A DNA stretch of 64,000 nt, taken from the NCBI GenBank assembly GCA_039931865.1, contig JBDTRB010000004.1, forward strand, positions 1-64,000, in the 5' to 3' direction. The position numbers were made by a program, and so were the translations under genes. This DNA is from JALYUA01 sp039931865. GTDB taxonomy: Bacteria > Acidobacteriota > Thermoanaerobaculia > UBA5066 > Gp7-AA6. The notes below the pieces were generated by a model. It was given only the letters and a program-made list of their open reading frames with translations. It searched no databases and was not told the DNA's origin. Below are positions 16,527 to 25,423 of this stretch, one piece after another. Each line of letters begins with the position of its first letter. The first letter of the stretch is position 1.

Positions 16527-18293
16527 CTACCGCCTGCCCTGTCTCACGAGGTCGATATTCCCGTTCGTGTCGCTCACCGTCACTTCGCAGCGGCCGTCGC
16601 CGACCTTCCCCTGAAGAGAGTCGGAGCTGGCTCCCCCCGAGATCGTCAGCGGCAGCTCGCTGTTGATCTTCCCGAACGAGGTGCGCGCGTTGATCGTGTA
16701 GCCCTCGCCTTCGGAGAGTGCGATCCGGACCGGCGCGAACGTGGTCTTTACGGCCACCCGGCTGCACGATTTCGCGCCCACGTGAAGGTCTCGCAGCTCG
16801 ACGGAGCCATTCTGGTTGTCGACTTCGACGGCCCCCGTCACCGCCTCGAGGGTCACGGAGGAAAAGGAGGTCCGTACGTTGGCGAAGCCGCGCACGTCGT
16901 TGGCACGGACGGCGCCATTCGAGTTTTCGACCGTCAGGTCTCCTGCGATCCTCGCCGCCTCCACGAGCCCGAAGCTGGTTTTGACGAACGTCGATCCTCC
17001 GGCGTCGGAGACCGTGACTCCCCCGTTGCCGGAGTTCACCCGGACGCCCTTCTTCGATCGGGTGATCGAGACCGCGCCAAACGAGTTCCGCGCATCGACG
17101 GCCCCGTCGATGTTCGAAAGCGTCACGGTTGCATTGCCGCTGACGACCGTCGTGTCGCCGCCGATCCCGGAGGCGTCGACCTCGCCGAAACGGTTCTTGA
17201 CGATTGCGGCCCCCCGGATGTCGCGGAGCCGGACCTTCCCGTTCGAGTTCTGCACGTCGACGGCGCCGGCGATCTCAGAGAGCTCGACCGCCCCAAAGGT
17301 GTTCTGAACGTTGACCGGCCCTCCCGCCTTGCGCCCGCTGACCCGGGCGTTCGTGCCGTTGCACCGCACGCCGCGCTTGACGTCTGAGAAAGTGATGGCG
17401 GCAAAAGTCGCGGCGAGCTCCGCCTCTCCCGCGACCCCGCTCGCCGTCACTGCCCCGTTGGTGTTCTGGACCGAGAGGTCCCCCGCCACGTTCGTTGCTT
17501 CGACCGCACCGAAAGACGTCGTCACCGAGGCGGGACCGGAACCGGCGAGCGAGACATCCGCGTTCGTCCCCGCAAACACGACCTTTTTCACCCTCGCGAT
17601 CGTCACCCGCCCGAAGCGGTTCTTGACCGACAGGGGCCCGTCGATGTCTGAAATCATGACGGTGCCGTTCGCGTTCGTCGCGTTCGTTTCGCCGGCGTTT
17701 CCGGCGACCTCCAGCGAGCCGAAAGAGTTCTCGAGCTGCGCCGTGCCGCGCCCGCCGCGAAAGACAAGACGCCCATTCGCATTGTGGATCTCGGTGCCGC
17801 CCTTCAAGCCTTCGGCCACGACGTCGCCGAAGCGGTTCCGGACCGAAACGGCGGCGCTCTCCGGCAGGGCGATGTCGTAATCGACCGCGAAGGAGACCCG
17901 GCTCGAGCCCGAGAAGAGTCCGCGGTGCTCCTCGGGATACCGGGTCCGCACGGAGACGCCCGTCGCCGACGGCTCGATGTCGATAGCGACCGCGTCGGCG
18001 AAACGCTTCGCTTCGTCCATGTCCGACGAAGAGACCCGTATCCGGGCGTCAACGCGGACCGCGGGAACAACCTGCGTGTGAATCCGGATGTTTCCGTTGC
18101 GGTGATCGACGTCGAGCCGCTGTCCGGGCTTCATCGGAAGAGACTTGTGCACCTCGCGAGAGATCTCCTCGCGTGAGGAGTCCGCCCGCGCGGGTGCCGT
18201 CATCGCCATCGCGGAAATCGCCAGGACGGCGGCGAGAGCGGCAGGGCGGCGGGACCGTGTCCGGGGCGCCGCGCATTCGAAGCGTTCGGTCAT
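16527..18293 (-). CDS. Exported DUF4097-type beta-solenoid protein
   Basis: This 588-residue protein has a signal peptide (about 1-38, ending APARA-DSS) followed by an extended beta-solenoid. From about residue 150 to 540 it is built of strands of about 21 residues that alternate between an NG-containing turn (VxNxNGxVxxxDVxG) and an FG-containing turn (VxTxFGxVxxxxIxG). The region is rich in Asn, Gly, Ser and Val, with few charges. The pattern matches the DUF4097/DUF4098 adhesin-like fold. ATG 18293 overlaps the anti-sigma stop (ATGA), so it is the third gene of the sigma-factor operon. It is probably a periplasmic or surface protein whose level follows that regulator. Its binding partner is not known. 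Confidence 0.85.
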   Translation of the reverse strand: MTERFECAAPRTRSRRPAALAAVLAISAMAMTAPARADSSREEISREVHKSLPMKPGQRLDVDHRNGNIRIHTQVVPAVRVDARIRVSSSDMDEAKRFADAVAIDIEPSATGVSVRTRYPEEHRGLFSGSSRVSFAVDYDIALPESAAVSVRNRFGDVVAEGLKGGTEIHNANGRLVFRGGRGTAQLENSFGSLEVAGNAGETNATNANGTVMISDIDGPLSVKNRFGRVTIARVKKVVFAGTNADVSLAGSGPASVTTSFGAVEATNVAGDLSVQNTNGAVTASGVAGEAELAATFAAITFSDVKRGVRCNGTNARVSGRKAGGPVNVQNTFGAVELSEIAGAVDVQNSNGKVRLRDIRGAAIVKNRFGEVDASGIGGDTTVVSGNATVTLSNIDGAVDARNSFGAVSITRSKKGVRVNSGNGGVTVSDAGGSTFVKTSFGLVEAARIAGDLTVENSNGAVRANDVRGFANVRTSFSSVTLEAVTGAVEVDNQNGSVELRDLHVGAKSCSRVAVKTTFAPVRIALSEGEGYTINARTSFGKINSELPLTISGGASSDSLQGKVGDGRCEVTVSDTNGNIDLVRQGRR

Positions 18294-18940
18294 GAGGTGG
18301 CCTCTTTCATGATTTCCTGCAGCGTCCGCTGTTTCTCCTGGTACATCGCCAGAAGCTCGCGGCGCAGGTGAGAGTTGAACCGGTTCGAGTCGATCTGGGC
18401 GCGGATCTCGACGATCGCGGAGTCGAGAAGCTGAAGCTTTTCCCGGTAGTTGACGAAGATCGGAGTGGTCGGGTTTTCGATCCGCGGGCGCGCGAGCACC
18501 GACAGCCGCTCGATCGACCGAACGTAGTTCGCCTCCGCGATCTCGACATCTTCCAGGGACCGGTCCGACAACAGCGGATTGCTGGTGCTGGCCGCATTGA
18601 CGAGCGGCTCGCGGCCCCCGCTGTTGCGGAAGACCTGCAGGCCGACCATCGAGACGAGGAAGAGAGCGGCCGCGGCGGCCAGGGGGATCCACTGAAAGCG
18701 CTTCGACGGCGCGGCGGCGGCCGACGCCTTCTCGTTTTCGATCGCGTCCGCAATCCTTCCAAAGAGCGCGGGGCTCTCCCACTCCCGACGCAGAGACGGA
18801 GCGGTACGCGAGACCTCGTCCCACAGCGCGAGCGGGCCCGCGCATTCCTCGCAGCGCGCCGCGTGAACTCGCAGTCGCTCGATCGCGGAAGGATCGTTTC
18901 TCTCGAGAGCTTCCCGCGCGCGGGTGCAGCCGGCGGTCAT
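18290..18940 (-). CDS. Membrane anti-sigma factor with zinc motif (ZAS)
   Basis: The protein has 216 residues. The N-terminal cytoplasmic domain carries the zinc anti-sigma motif H26-x3-C30-x2-C33 (RVHAARCEEC), typical of proteins that hold an ECF sigma factor inactive. One membrane helix lies at about 85-104. The outer part (105-216) is predicted mostly helical (VEIAEANYVRSIERL, LLDSAIVEIRAQI, RRELLAMYQEKQRTLQ). It would receive the releasing signal. The ATG at 18940 overlaps the sigma-factor stop and its own stop overlaps the DUF4097 start, so all three are coupled. The signal sensed is unknown. Confidence 0.88.
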   Translation of the reverse strand: MTAGCTRAREALERNDPSAIERLRVHAARCEECAGPLALWDEVSRTAPSLRREWESPALFGRIADAIENEKASAAAAPSKRFQWIPLAAAAALFLVSMVGLQVFRNSGGREPLVNAASTSNPLLSDRSLEDVEIAEANYVRSIERLSVLARPRIENPTTPIFVNYREKLQLLDSAIVEIRAQIDSNRFNSHLRRELLAMYQEKQRTLQEIMKEATS

Positions 18941-19614
18941 GCGCTCTCCCTCCCTCGCGGCCCCGACGTCCAGAGCAGATCCTGGAGCTTCCGCCTGGCC
19001 TCGAAAAGAAGCGTCCGGGAGGCCCCTTCCGAGACGTCCAGGACCCCGGCGATCTGTCGATGCGAGAAGCCCTCGATCGCGGACAGCAGAAACACTGTCC
19101 TCTGCCGGGGGACGAGACGTGAGAGCGATTGCTCGATCGCGAGGCGCAGAGGCTGATCCGCGGCCGGGGCGGGAGGCAGCGCGGCGTCTTGCTCGCCCGT
19201 TGAGGTTTCGAGAGGATCCTCCGGGTGCCGCTTGCGCTTGCGGAGCTGGTCGTAGCAGGTGTTGACGAGGATCCGGTAGATCCACGTCGAAAAAGTCGCC
19301 GCGCCCCGGAAAGTCGCGGCGCTCCGATAAATCTTCAGAAATGCCTCCTGGACCGCGTCTTCCGCTTCGCTTTCGTGGCCGAGAAGGTTGCGCGCGATGC
19401 TCTTCATGCGGGCGCTATGGAGTTCGTAAAGCCGCTCGAAGGCGGCAACATCCCCCGCCCGGCACGCCTCGAGAAGGTCCTCTCCGGCACCGCCGGCGAT
19501 GAAACCGTCCTTCTCTTCGGGACCGTCCAGGAGCGCCTCCTCTGGAGTTCCGAGGGAACGGGGAACATTCTCCAACACAGGCAAAAGCACAATGGGCAGC
19601 TCGCGTCCTTTCAA
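18937..19614 (-). CDS. ECF-type RNA polymerase sigma factor
   Basis: This is a group 4 sigma factor. Region 2 spans about residues 45-115, with LYELHSARMKSIARNLLG and DAVQEAFLKIYRSAATFRG, then FSTWIYRILVNTCYDQLRKRK. Region 4 spans about 160-215, with LSRLVPRQRTVFLLSAIEGFS and the helix-turn-helix RQIAGVLDVSEGASRTLLF. The frame opens with TTG 19614, which gives about 40 residues before region 2. The true start may be further in. It heads the operon with its anti-sigma factor and the DUF4097 protein. Autoregulation is usual for such loci, but no promoter could be recognised in the repeat-rich region upstream. Confidence 0.93.
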   Translation of the reverse strand: MKGRELPIVLLPVLENVPRSLGTPEEALLDGPEEKDGFIAGGAGEDLLEACRAGDVAAFERLYELHSARMKSIARNLLGHESEAEDAVQEAFLKIYRSAATFRGAATFSTWIYRILVNTCYDQLRKRKRHPEDPLETSTGEQDAALPPAPAADQPLRLAIEQSLSRLVPRQRTVFLLSAIEGFSHRQIAGVLDVSEGASRTLLFEARRKLQDLLWTSGPRGRESA

Positions 19615-19639
19615 CCCCTTAGACGCCGGCGAGAGGAGG

Positions 19640-19800
19640 AACGTTGGGGGCCGTCAGGGGTGAGGGGTTAAGGGTGAGACGGGAAGACTCCCATCCCGGG
19701 TTCAGAGTTGGGAATTGAGAGTTGAGAATTTGAGGACGGACCCCTGACTCAAGGCCCCGGTCCGTGACCCTGACCCCTGACCCCTCAGGACCCCGACCCA
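19640..19800. repeat. Low-complexity GGGGTCAGG / TTGAGAGTTGAGAA spacer
   Basis: The space between the divergent sigma-factor and cupin genes has repeated GTCAGGGG/GACCCCTGAC words (about 19650-19670 and 19738-19790). Between them is a GGGAATTGAGAGTTGAGAAT run at about 19710-19730. The words resemble those at 2188-2220. No gene is seen. Confidence 0.5.
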
Positions 19801-19849
19801 CCGCCCGGCGTGGCTCTCTTCTTGCTCCCGATGCAGAACAGGAGGTCCC

Positions 19850-20239
19850 ATGAGCGACACCAGCGTCACGAAAGTCGATTCGGCCCATTCCCCGAAGGGA
19901 GAGATGGGGCAGACCTATCTCGCGTCGGGCGTGTCGCTCGCGATGCGGCTCTGGGAAAAAGAGCCTTCGACGGAGGAGAAACCGGAGACCGTGCGGGAGT
20001 ACGAGACGGTGGGTTATGTCCTGTCGGGCCGCGCCGAGTTGCGGGTCGAAGGCCAGACGGTCCGCCTCGAAAAAGGCGACTCGTGGGTGGTGCCGAAGGG
20101 CTCCCGCCACACCTACAAGGTCCTCGAGCACTTCCGCGCGATCGAGGCCACCCACCCTCCCGCACACTCCCACGGACGCGACGAGGGACGAGGATCGGGC
20201 GGATCCTCGGGGCGGATGCAGGGCGACGACAACCTCTGA
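19850..20239 (+). CDS. Cupin-domain protein
   Basis: This 129-residue protein has a single beta-barrel. The segment EYETVGYVLSGRAELRVEGQ, followed by LEKGDSWVVPKGSRHTYKVL, gives the two cupin motifs, although the first motif lacks the usual paired His residues (YETVGYVLSGRAEL). Metal binding through it is therefore doubtful, while His in GSRHTY is kept. The tail is Gly/Asp-rich and disordered. The ATG at 19850 has an excellent AGGAGG site. It is a single gene, divergent from the sigma-factor operon. It may bind a small molecule or act as a stress protein; nothing more can be said. Confidence 0.8.
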   Translation: MSDTSVTKVDSAHSPKGEMGQTYLASGVSLAMRLWEKEPSTEEKPETVREYETVGYVLSGRAELRVEGQTVRLEKGDSWVVPKGSRHTYKVLEHFRAIEATHPPAHSHGRDEGRGSGGSSGRMQGDDNL

Positions 20240-20348
20240 TCCCGTGATCCAGGGGGTCTAGCGCCTCTCCGAATCTCATCAGCGCCGGATTTTCCGGCCG
20301 GCCGCTCGCCGTCTCTCCCGCGTTTAGACTCCTGCCCCGGGAGGCTCC

Positions 20349-21116
20349 ATGAGAAAACGCCCCGCGATCCTCTTCGGCGTTGCCCTGCTCTTCGTGAGCG
20401 TCTTCGCGCTCGCGGAAAAGGCGCTCGTGGAAAAGGCGGATGTCCGGCGCGAAACCGTCCGGTCCGGCGGCCGCGACCGAACCTTCTGGCTTTTCGTGCC
20501 GCAAGGAGGCGCACCGGACGCCCCCCGGCCGCTTCTCGTTCTCCTTCACGGCTCCGGACGAAACGGCGAGACGCTCGCGCGCCCGTGGAAGGACGTCGCC
20601 GCGAAAGAAGGTCTCGTCCTGGCCGCTCCGGATTCACTCGACTCCGTGCACTGGTCGTCGCCGAGCGACGGGCCCGCGTTTCTCCGGGATGTCGTCGAAG
20701 CCGTCAAGGCGAGAACCTCCATCGACCCGCGGCGCATCTTTCTCTTCGGGCATTCCGCGGGCGCGTGCTTCGCGCTCGAGATGGGAGCGCTCGAGTCCAA
20801 CTATTTTGCGGCAGTCGCCATCCACGCCGGCGCAACGCCGCCGGGTGACTTCGCGACGTTCGACTGGGCGAAGCGAAAGGTCCCGTTCGGAATCTGGATA
20901 GGAACGAAAGACGCGTTCTTCCCGCTCGAAGCGGTGCGCGCCACCCGCGACGCGTTGAAATTGCGCGGATTCCCGGTCGAGTACCGGGAGATGGCGGGGC
21001 ACACGCACGACTATTACGGGAGCGCGCGGGACATCAACCGCATGGCGTGGGACTTCTTCAAGTCGAAGCCGTTGACCGCCGACGCGCAGTACACGCCGTA
21101 CGGAGAGAGCCGATGA
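20349..21116 (+). CDS. Secreted alpha/beta-hydrolase (esterase / depolymerase-like)
   Basis: The protein has 255 residues with a signal peptide at 1-22. The alpha/beta-hydrolase core shows the oxyanion segment LLVLLHGSGRNGE (about 60-72), the nucleophile elbow FGHSAGACFA (Ser about 136), a late Asp in IGTKDAFFP (about 195) and His in AGHTHDYY (about 219). This pattern is close to the PHB-depolymerase/Esterase_PHB (LpqC) group. ATG 20349 follows GGGAGGCTCC. Its stop overlaps the start of the next gene (ATGA), so the two are likely co-translated. The substrate is unknown. Confidence 0.85.
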   Translation: MRKRPAILFGVALLFVSVFALAEKALVEKADVRRETVRSGGRDRTFWLFVPQGGAPDAPRPLLVLLHGSGRNGETLARPWKDVAAKEGLVLAAPDSLDSVHWSSPSDGPAFLRDVVEAVKARTSIDPRRIFLFGHSAGACFALEMGALESNYFAAVAIHAGATPPGDFATFDWAKRKVPFGIWIGTKDAFFPLEAVRATRDALKLRGFPVEYREMAGHTHDYYGSARDINRMAWDFFKSKPLTADAQYTPYGESR

Positions 21117-21700
21117 GGCGCGGGCAGCGGGTCCCGCTCGCCGCGACCCTGCTCACCTCCGCCTGTCTGCTGGCGTCGGCGGCGGCGGCGCGCGGGGCGG
21201 TCTTCATCGTCCGGCACGCGGAGAAGCAATCCGACTCGAACGAGAAGGGCGTTCCGCTTTCGGAGGCGGGCCGTGCCAGGGCGGCGAGGCTCGCCGCGGT
21301 GTTGAAGGACGCCGAGATCTCCGCGATCTATTCGACGGATACCGTGCGGACCCTCGCGACCGCCGGGCCTCTCGCCGCCGCGTCGAAGATCGCCCCGCAG
21401 ATCTATGACGCGTCGGGGCCCGACTCGGCAGGGAGGCTCGCGGCGCGGATCTCGAAGGAGCATCCCACCGCGAACATCCTGGTGGTCGGGCACAGTAATA
21501 CGGTCGGGCCGCTCATTACCGCGCTCGGATGCGCGGAAACCGTGGCCGTCGCGCCGCAGGAGTACGACGGCCTGTGGATCGTCGTCCCTCCGCAGGCGGG
21601 TCCCCAGCCGAGGGACGGGGGTGCGAGGCCGGGCGACTCCTCTTTGCCGCCGCGCCCTTCCGGGAGCGGGACCTCCACTCTGCTCCGCCTGCGGCTCTGA
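21113..21700 (+). CDS. Exported histidine phosphatase (phosphoglycerate-mutase-like)
   Basis: This 195-residue protein has a signal peptide (residues 1 to about 27). The histidine phosphatase motif is VFIVRHAEK (about 30-38), with the second catalytic His in VVGHSNTVG near 125. The C-terminal 35 residues are Pro/Gly-rich and probably disordered. ATG 21113 overlaps the esterase stop, and its own stop shares one base with the next start (TGATG). The three genes 20349-22680 form an operon. Members of this branch dephosphorylate various small molecules or proteins; the target is unknown. Confidence 0.85.
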   Translation: MRRGQRVPLAATLLTSACLLASAAAARGAVFIVRHAEKQSDSNEKGVPLSEAGRARAARLAAVLKDAEISAIYSTDTVRTLATAGPLAAASKIAPQIYDASGPDSAGRLAARISKEHPTANILVVGHSNTVGPLITALGCAETVAVAPQEYDGLWIVVPPQAGPQPRDGGARPGDSSLPPRPSGSGTSTLLRLRL

Positions 21701-22680
21701 TGTTTTTTTCCGCCCCGCGGCATCGGGGTCCGATCTCCGATCATTTTGACGGACGTCAATTCCGGAATTTCTCGGGAGAGCCGCGCGGCTTCGGGGGCGT
21801 CCTCCGCTGGGCCGCCACACGCAAGCCCGCTCCGTGGCCCCGCTGGACCGAGTCGCCGCCCGGGCCCGCGCCTCCGAGGCGAGTCGCCGACCTGCGCGTC
21901 ACCTTCGTGAATCACGCGACGCTTCTCGTACAGACCGGCGGACGCAACATCCTGACCGACCCGGTGTGGAGCGACCGCGTCAGCCCGCTCGCGTGGATCG
22001 GCCCGCGGCGCGTCCGGCCGCCGGGTATCCGTTTTGACGACCTCCCGCAGATCGATGCCGTCGTAATCAGCCACAACCATTACGACCACCTGGATCTCCC
22101 GACCCTGGCGCGGCTCGACGCGCGCGATCATCCGTGGATCGTCAGCGGCCTCGGCGTCCGTCAGCTTCTCGCGAGCCACGGGCTGACGAACGGAGTCGAT
22201 CTCGACTGGTGGCAGAGCACCGAGGTCGGGAAGGGACTGTCGGTAACCTCGGTGCCCGTACAGCACTTCTCGGGACGAGGCGTTTCGGATCGCAACGCGA
22301 CACTCTGGACGGGCTACGTGATCACGAGTCCGGCCGGCGACGTCTTCTTCGCCGGCGACACCGGCTACGGGCCGCACTTCCATCTCATCCGCGAGCGATT
22401 TCCCCGGATTCGCCTGGCGATCCTCCCGATCGGCGCCTACCGCCCCGAGTGGTTCATGGGACCCGTTCACGAGGATCCCGCCCAGGCACTTCAGGCGTTC
22501 GGGGATCTCGGCGCGGGAACGGGTGTCGGCATGCATTTCGGCACGTTCCGGCTGACCGACGAAGGACCCGAGGAGCCCGTGCAGGAGATCGCGGCGCTCC
22601 TCGCGAGCGTGCCGGAGCCAAAGCCCCGCTTCTGGGTGCTCGGGTTCGGGGAAGGAAGAGACGTGCCGCCGCTGCGGTGA
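21700..22680 (+). CDS. NAPE-PLD-like metallo-beta-lactamase-fold hydrolase
   Basis: The protein has 326 residues of the MBL fold. The zinc motif is SHNHYDHLD (about 124-132), with further ligands in PVQHFSGR (about 187), FAGDTGYG (about 220) and MHFGTF (about 283). The N-terminal FRNFSGEPRGFGGVLRW segment and the WTE motif are typical of N-acyl-phosphatidylethanolamine phospholipase D-like proteins and UlaG relatives. It is cytoplasmic, as no signal peptide is visible. The start ATG 21700 overlaps the phosphatase stop by one base. A phospholipid or other phosphodiester substrate is inferred from the family. Confidence 0.85.
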   Translation: MFFSAPRHRGPISDHFDGRQFRNFSGEPRGFGGVLRWAATRKPAPWPRWTESPPGPAPPRRVADLRVTFVNHATLLVQTGGRNILTDPVWSDRVSPLAWIGPRRVRPPGIRFDDLPQIDAVVISHNHYDHLDLPTLARLDARDHPWIVSGLGVRQLLASHGLTNGVDLDWWQSTEVGKGLSVTSVPVQHFSGRGVSDRNATLWTGYVITSPAGDVFFAGDTGYGPHFHLIRERFPRIRLAILPIGAYRPEWFMGPVHEDPAQALQAFGDLGAGTGVGMHFGTFRLTDEGPEEPVQEIAALLASVPEPKPRFWVLGFGEGRDVPPLR

Positions 22681-22698
22681 TCTTGCGGCGCTCCTCCG

Positions 22699-23934
22699 TC
22701 AGGCTTTGGACTCCGACTTCTTCCGCAGAGGCGACGAGCCCGTGAGATTCGAATGCTCTTCGCCTTTCAGCACCTTTTCAATCGCCCGGTCGCTCCCCGT
22801 TTCCGCCGCGCGTTCGAGCGCTTTGTGGTCGGTCAGGACCTCGTCGCTCAGGTAGTCGTGCAGCCAGATCCTCTCGATGATCGGATACGCGGCAACGAAC
22901 GGCAGGATCAGGATCGCCCCCAGAATTCCGTAGAGCTGGCCGCCGATCACGATCGCGATCAGGACCGCGATGGTCGAGAGGCGCAGGCGCTTGCCGTAGA
23001 CGCGGGGCACGATGACGGTGTTCTCGAGCACGTGGTACAGCAGATAGAGCACGAGAATGGAGCCGGCGGCGACCGGTGACACCGTCAGCGCGAGGAGCAC
23101 AGCGGGCACGATCGAGGCGATCACGCCGATGACCGGCAGCACGTCGCAGATGGCCGCCAGAAAAGCGAGAGGGATGGCAGCGGGCACTCGAAAGGCGCTC
23201 AGGACGATCAGGGCGAACACCCCGTAAAGCAGCGACGTCAGGGCCTGCCCCTGGACGTAGCTGATGATGACGTCGGATACCTCGGGAATCGTTCTCGCCA
23301 TCTTGCGGCGATGCCGGCGTGGAACGTACGCGAGCAGCCACGCGTACGTTCTCTTCCCATCGGCGACGAGGTAGAGCGTCAGGGTGAGCACGAGGATCGA
23401 CACCGTGACCCCGGCGATGGCCGCTTCGCCCCAGGCGAGCGGCTTTTTGATCGACTTCGCGACCTCGGGAGAGTTCGGCAGCGCGAGGATCTGGTCGAGA
23501 ACCTGGCTGATCACCGGGTGCTGGGGACCGACGTGCATCTCGACGCGCTTCCTGTAGTCGGGAAACTTGCTGAACAGGGTGACGAGCTGGGCGACCAGCG
23601 GCGGGCCGATCAGAAAAAGAAAAGCGAGGATTATCCCGACCGTCAGCAACGCCACCACGGCGACCGACCAGCTGCGCGACAGCCCCCGGCGTTCCAGGCG
23701 CGCCACGAGCGGGGAAATGCTGATCGCCATCACGAGCGCGAGGAGAAAGAAGAGAAAGTCGGGCAGCAGCTTGAGCGCCGCCCAGACGATGAGCGCCGTG
23801 ATCAGGACCTTGATGATCGTCGCGACGGGGACGTGGAGCTCGAGAATCGAGCGAGGCTGAGCGTCTTCGTCTTCCGGCGTGCTGCTCTCCGGGGGCGTCC
23901 CGGGCGCCCGCCTAGCGATGTGCCGCCCCGTCAT
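22699..23934 (-). CDS. AI-2E family transporter (UPF0118 / PerM-like)
   Basis: This 411-residue membrane protein has about eight helices in the 2+1+5 layout of the AI-2E exporter family: two near 40-80, one near 88-110, a cytosolic loop, one at about 170-190, then several at 235-370. The family signature in the last third is RVPAAIPLAFLAAICDVLPV followed by IGVIASIVPA, then GGQLYGILGAILILPFVAAY. A charged cytosolic tail follows. Members include autoinducer-2 exporters and Na+/H+ antiporters, so the substrate is open. It begins inside the 3' end of the M48 gene (23-bp overlap), indicating coupling. Confidence 0.88.
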   Translation of the reverse strand: MTGRHIARRAPGTPPESSTPEDEDAQPRSILELHVPVATIIKVLITALIVWAALKLLPDFLFFLLALVMAISISPLVARLERRGLSRSWSVAVVALLTVGIILAFLFLIGPPLVAQLVTLFSKFPDYRKRVEMHVGPQHPVISQVLDQILALPNSPEVAKSIKKPLAWGEAAIAGVTVSILVLTLTLYLVADGKRTYAWLLAYVPRRHRRKMARTIPEVSDVIISYVQGQALTSLLYGVFALIVLSAFRVPAAIPLAFLAAICDVLPVIGVIASIVPAVLLALTVSPVAAGSILVLYLLYHVLENTVIVPRVYGKRLRLSTIAVLIAIVIGGQLYGILGAILILPFVAAYPIIERIWLHDYLSDEVLTDHKALERAAETGSDRAIEKVLKGEEHSNLTGSSPLRKKSESKA

Positions 23935-25387
23935 TCACCTGAAGACTTCCCATCATCCGCTCGTACAGGGGCGTGAGAGCCCGCGCATCGCGTCCCGGCA
24001 CGATGCTGAGCGCATAGAGGGCGTGGCCGTCCGGAAGCTCGCGCGTCAGGACGTTCACGCGCTCGTCGATTCCGGTGACCGGAGACGTGCCCGCGAGCAC
24101 GAGCGCAATCGCGCGCGCTCCGCCGGCTGACAGCCGTTTCGCCGAGTTCGGCACGGGACGAAGGTACGGATTCGATTTCGTGAGCTGGGCGACGAGGTCG
24201 TTGGTCGCGTCGTCGAGGTTCGTCCCTCGTGAAAAAGGCCCCCGGACCCCCGTGCGTCCATTGACGGAGCCCTCGAAGGGGTCGTAATGGTTAACGACGA
24301 CGCCATAAACGACCGACTGCTGGCCATCGGAGGTCTGCACGACTCCGCCCACCGGGACGATCGTGACGCCGAATCCGCTCGGCGCCTCGTGCGCCTGCCA
24401 GTTCTGCGGATAGTCGATCTTGAAGAAGCCGTTGCGTTGCTGAAACGTGCGGAAACTCGCCGAGGGCGCTTCGATCCGGATCTCGCCGCGCGAAGGCGCT
24501 CGTCCCGCGGGGGCGTTTCCGCCCGTGGTTCCCTGCGCGAGCTGCTTCATCGAAACCGGAGGAGATTGCGCGCGCAGGGACGTTTTGACGGCGACGATGT
24601 CTCCAACCGGATGGGCGGGGCCCGGACGTCCCAGCCGCGCCGCCTCCTGACGCACGCGCGCCTCTCGATCCGCCGGGGCCGGGTGGTCGCTCAAAAACCG
24701 CTCGAGCCTCCCGGGATCGCGACCCGCCTGCTTTCGCAGGAGCTCGAACATGCTCGCCATCTCGTTCGCGTCGTATCCCGCCCGGGCCATCGTCTGCGCG
24801 CCCACGATGTCGGCCTGGCTCTCGGCGGTGCGGCTGAACTTCAGGAAAAGGGCGTTCAACCCGATCCCGCCGACCGCGGACATGATCGGTCCCGGCGCGC
24901 CTCCCGTGAGAACGCCGCCGAGAATTCCGACTCCGGCTCTCGCGAGATACGCCTTGGACACCTGGTTCGTCTGGTGCCGGAGCGCCACGTGCGCCATCTC
25001 GTGGGCCATCACGCCGGCGAGCTGGCCCTCCGTCGGGACGAGCTCGATCAACCCGCGGTTGACGTACATGAATCCGCCGGGCAAGGCGAACGCGTTGACG
25101 TCCGACAGATTCGTCACCTTGAACTGGTAAGGAAATTTCGGTCCGGGCGCGGCTGCGGCCAGGCGCGAGCCGATCGCCGAGACGTAGCGGTCGATCGCCG
25201 GATCGTGAATGAGCGGAATCTGCTTTTCGACCTGGACAGCGGACTGCCGGCCGAGCTCGATGTCCTGCTGTGTGGAGAACAGGTTGAACCCCGGTCGCAC
25301 GGTCGTGGGCGCAGGGGCGGCAACAGCCGGCAGGGCCGCCACCGCGAACGCCACCCACGGCGCCAGGACCCGCGGAACCAGTTTCAT
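23912..25387 (-). CDS. Exported M48-family metalloprotease with C-terminal domain
   Basis: The protein has 491 residues with a signal peptide (1 to about 24). The M48 catalytic domain spans about 35-260, with zinc motif HEMAH near 127-131, third ligand region SRTAESQADIVGAQ near 180 and SDHPAPADREARV near 220. This is the BepA/LoiP-like group that acts on outer-membrane or periplasmic proteins. The C-terminal half (from about 320) is a separate beta-rich domain (FFKIDYPQNWQAHEAPSGF) resembling the PsbP/DUF1795 fold. ATG 25387 is preceded by GGAGGCTCC. The frame is open far upstream but that part is repeat DNA. Confidence 0.9.
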   Translation of the reverse strand: MKLVPRVLAPWVAFAVAALPAVAAPAPTTVRPGFNLFSTQQDIELGRQSAVQVEKQIPLIHDPAIDRYVSAIGSRLAAAAPGPKFPYQFKVTNLSDVNAFALPGGFMYVNRGLIELVPTEGQLAGVMAHEMAHVALRHQTNQVSKAYLARAGVGILGGVLTGGAPGPIMSAVGGIGLNALFLKFSRTAESQADIVGAQTMARAGYDANEMASMFELLRKQAGRDPGRLERFLSDHPAPADREARVRQEAARLGRPGPAHPVGDIVAVKTSLRAQSPPVSMKQLAQGTTGGNAPAGRAPSRGEIRIEAPSASFRTFQQRNGFFKIDYPQNWQAHEAPSGFGVTIVPVGGVVQTSDGQQSVVYGVVVNHYDPFEGSVNGRTGVRGPFSRGTNLDDATNDLVAQLTKSNPYLRPVPNSAKRLSAGGARAIALVLAGTSPVTGIDERVNVLTRELPDGHALYALSIVPGRDARALTPLYERMMGSLQVNDGAAHR

Positions 25388-25423
25388 GGAGCCTCCGGCG
25401 CGCTCCAACGCAAACGGGATGCC

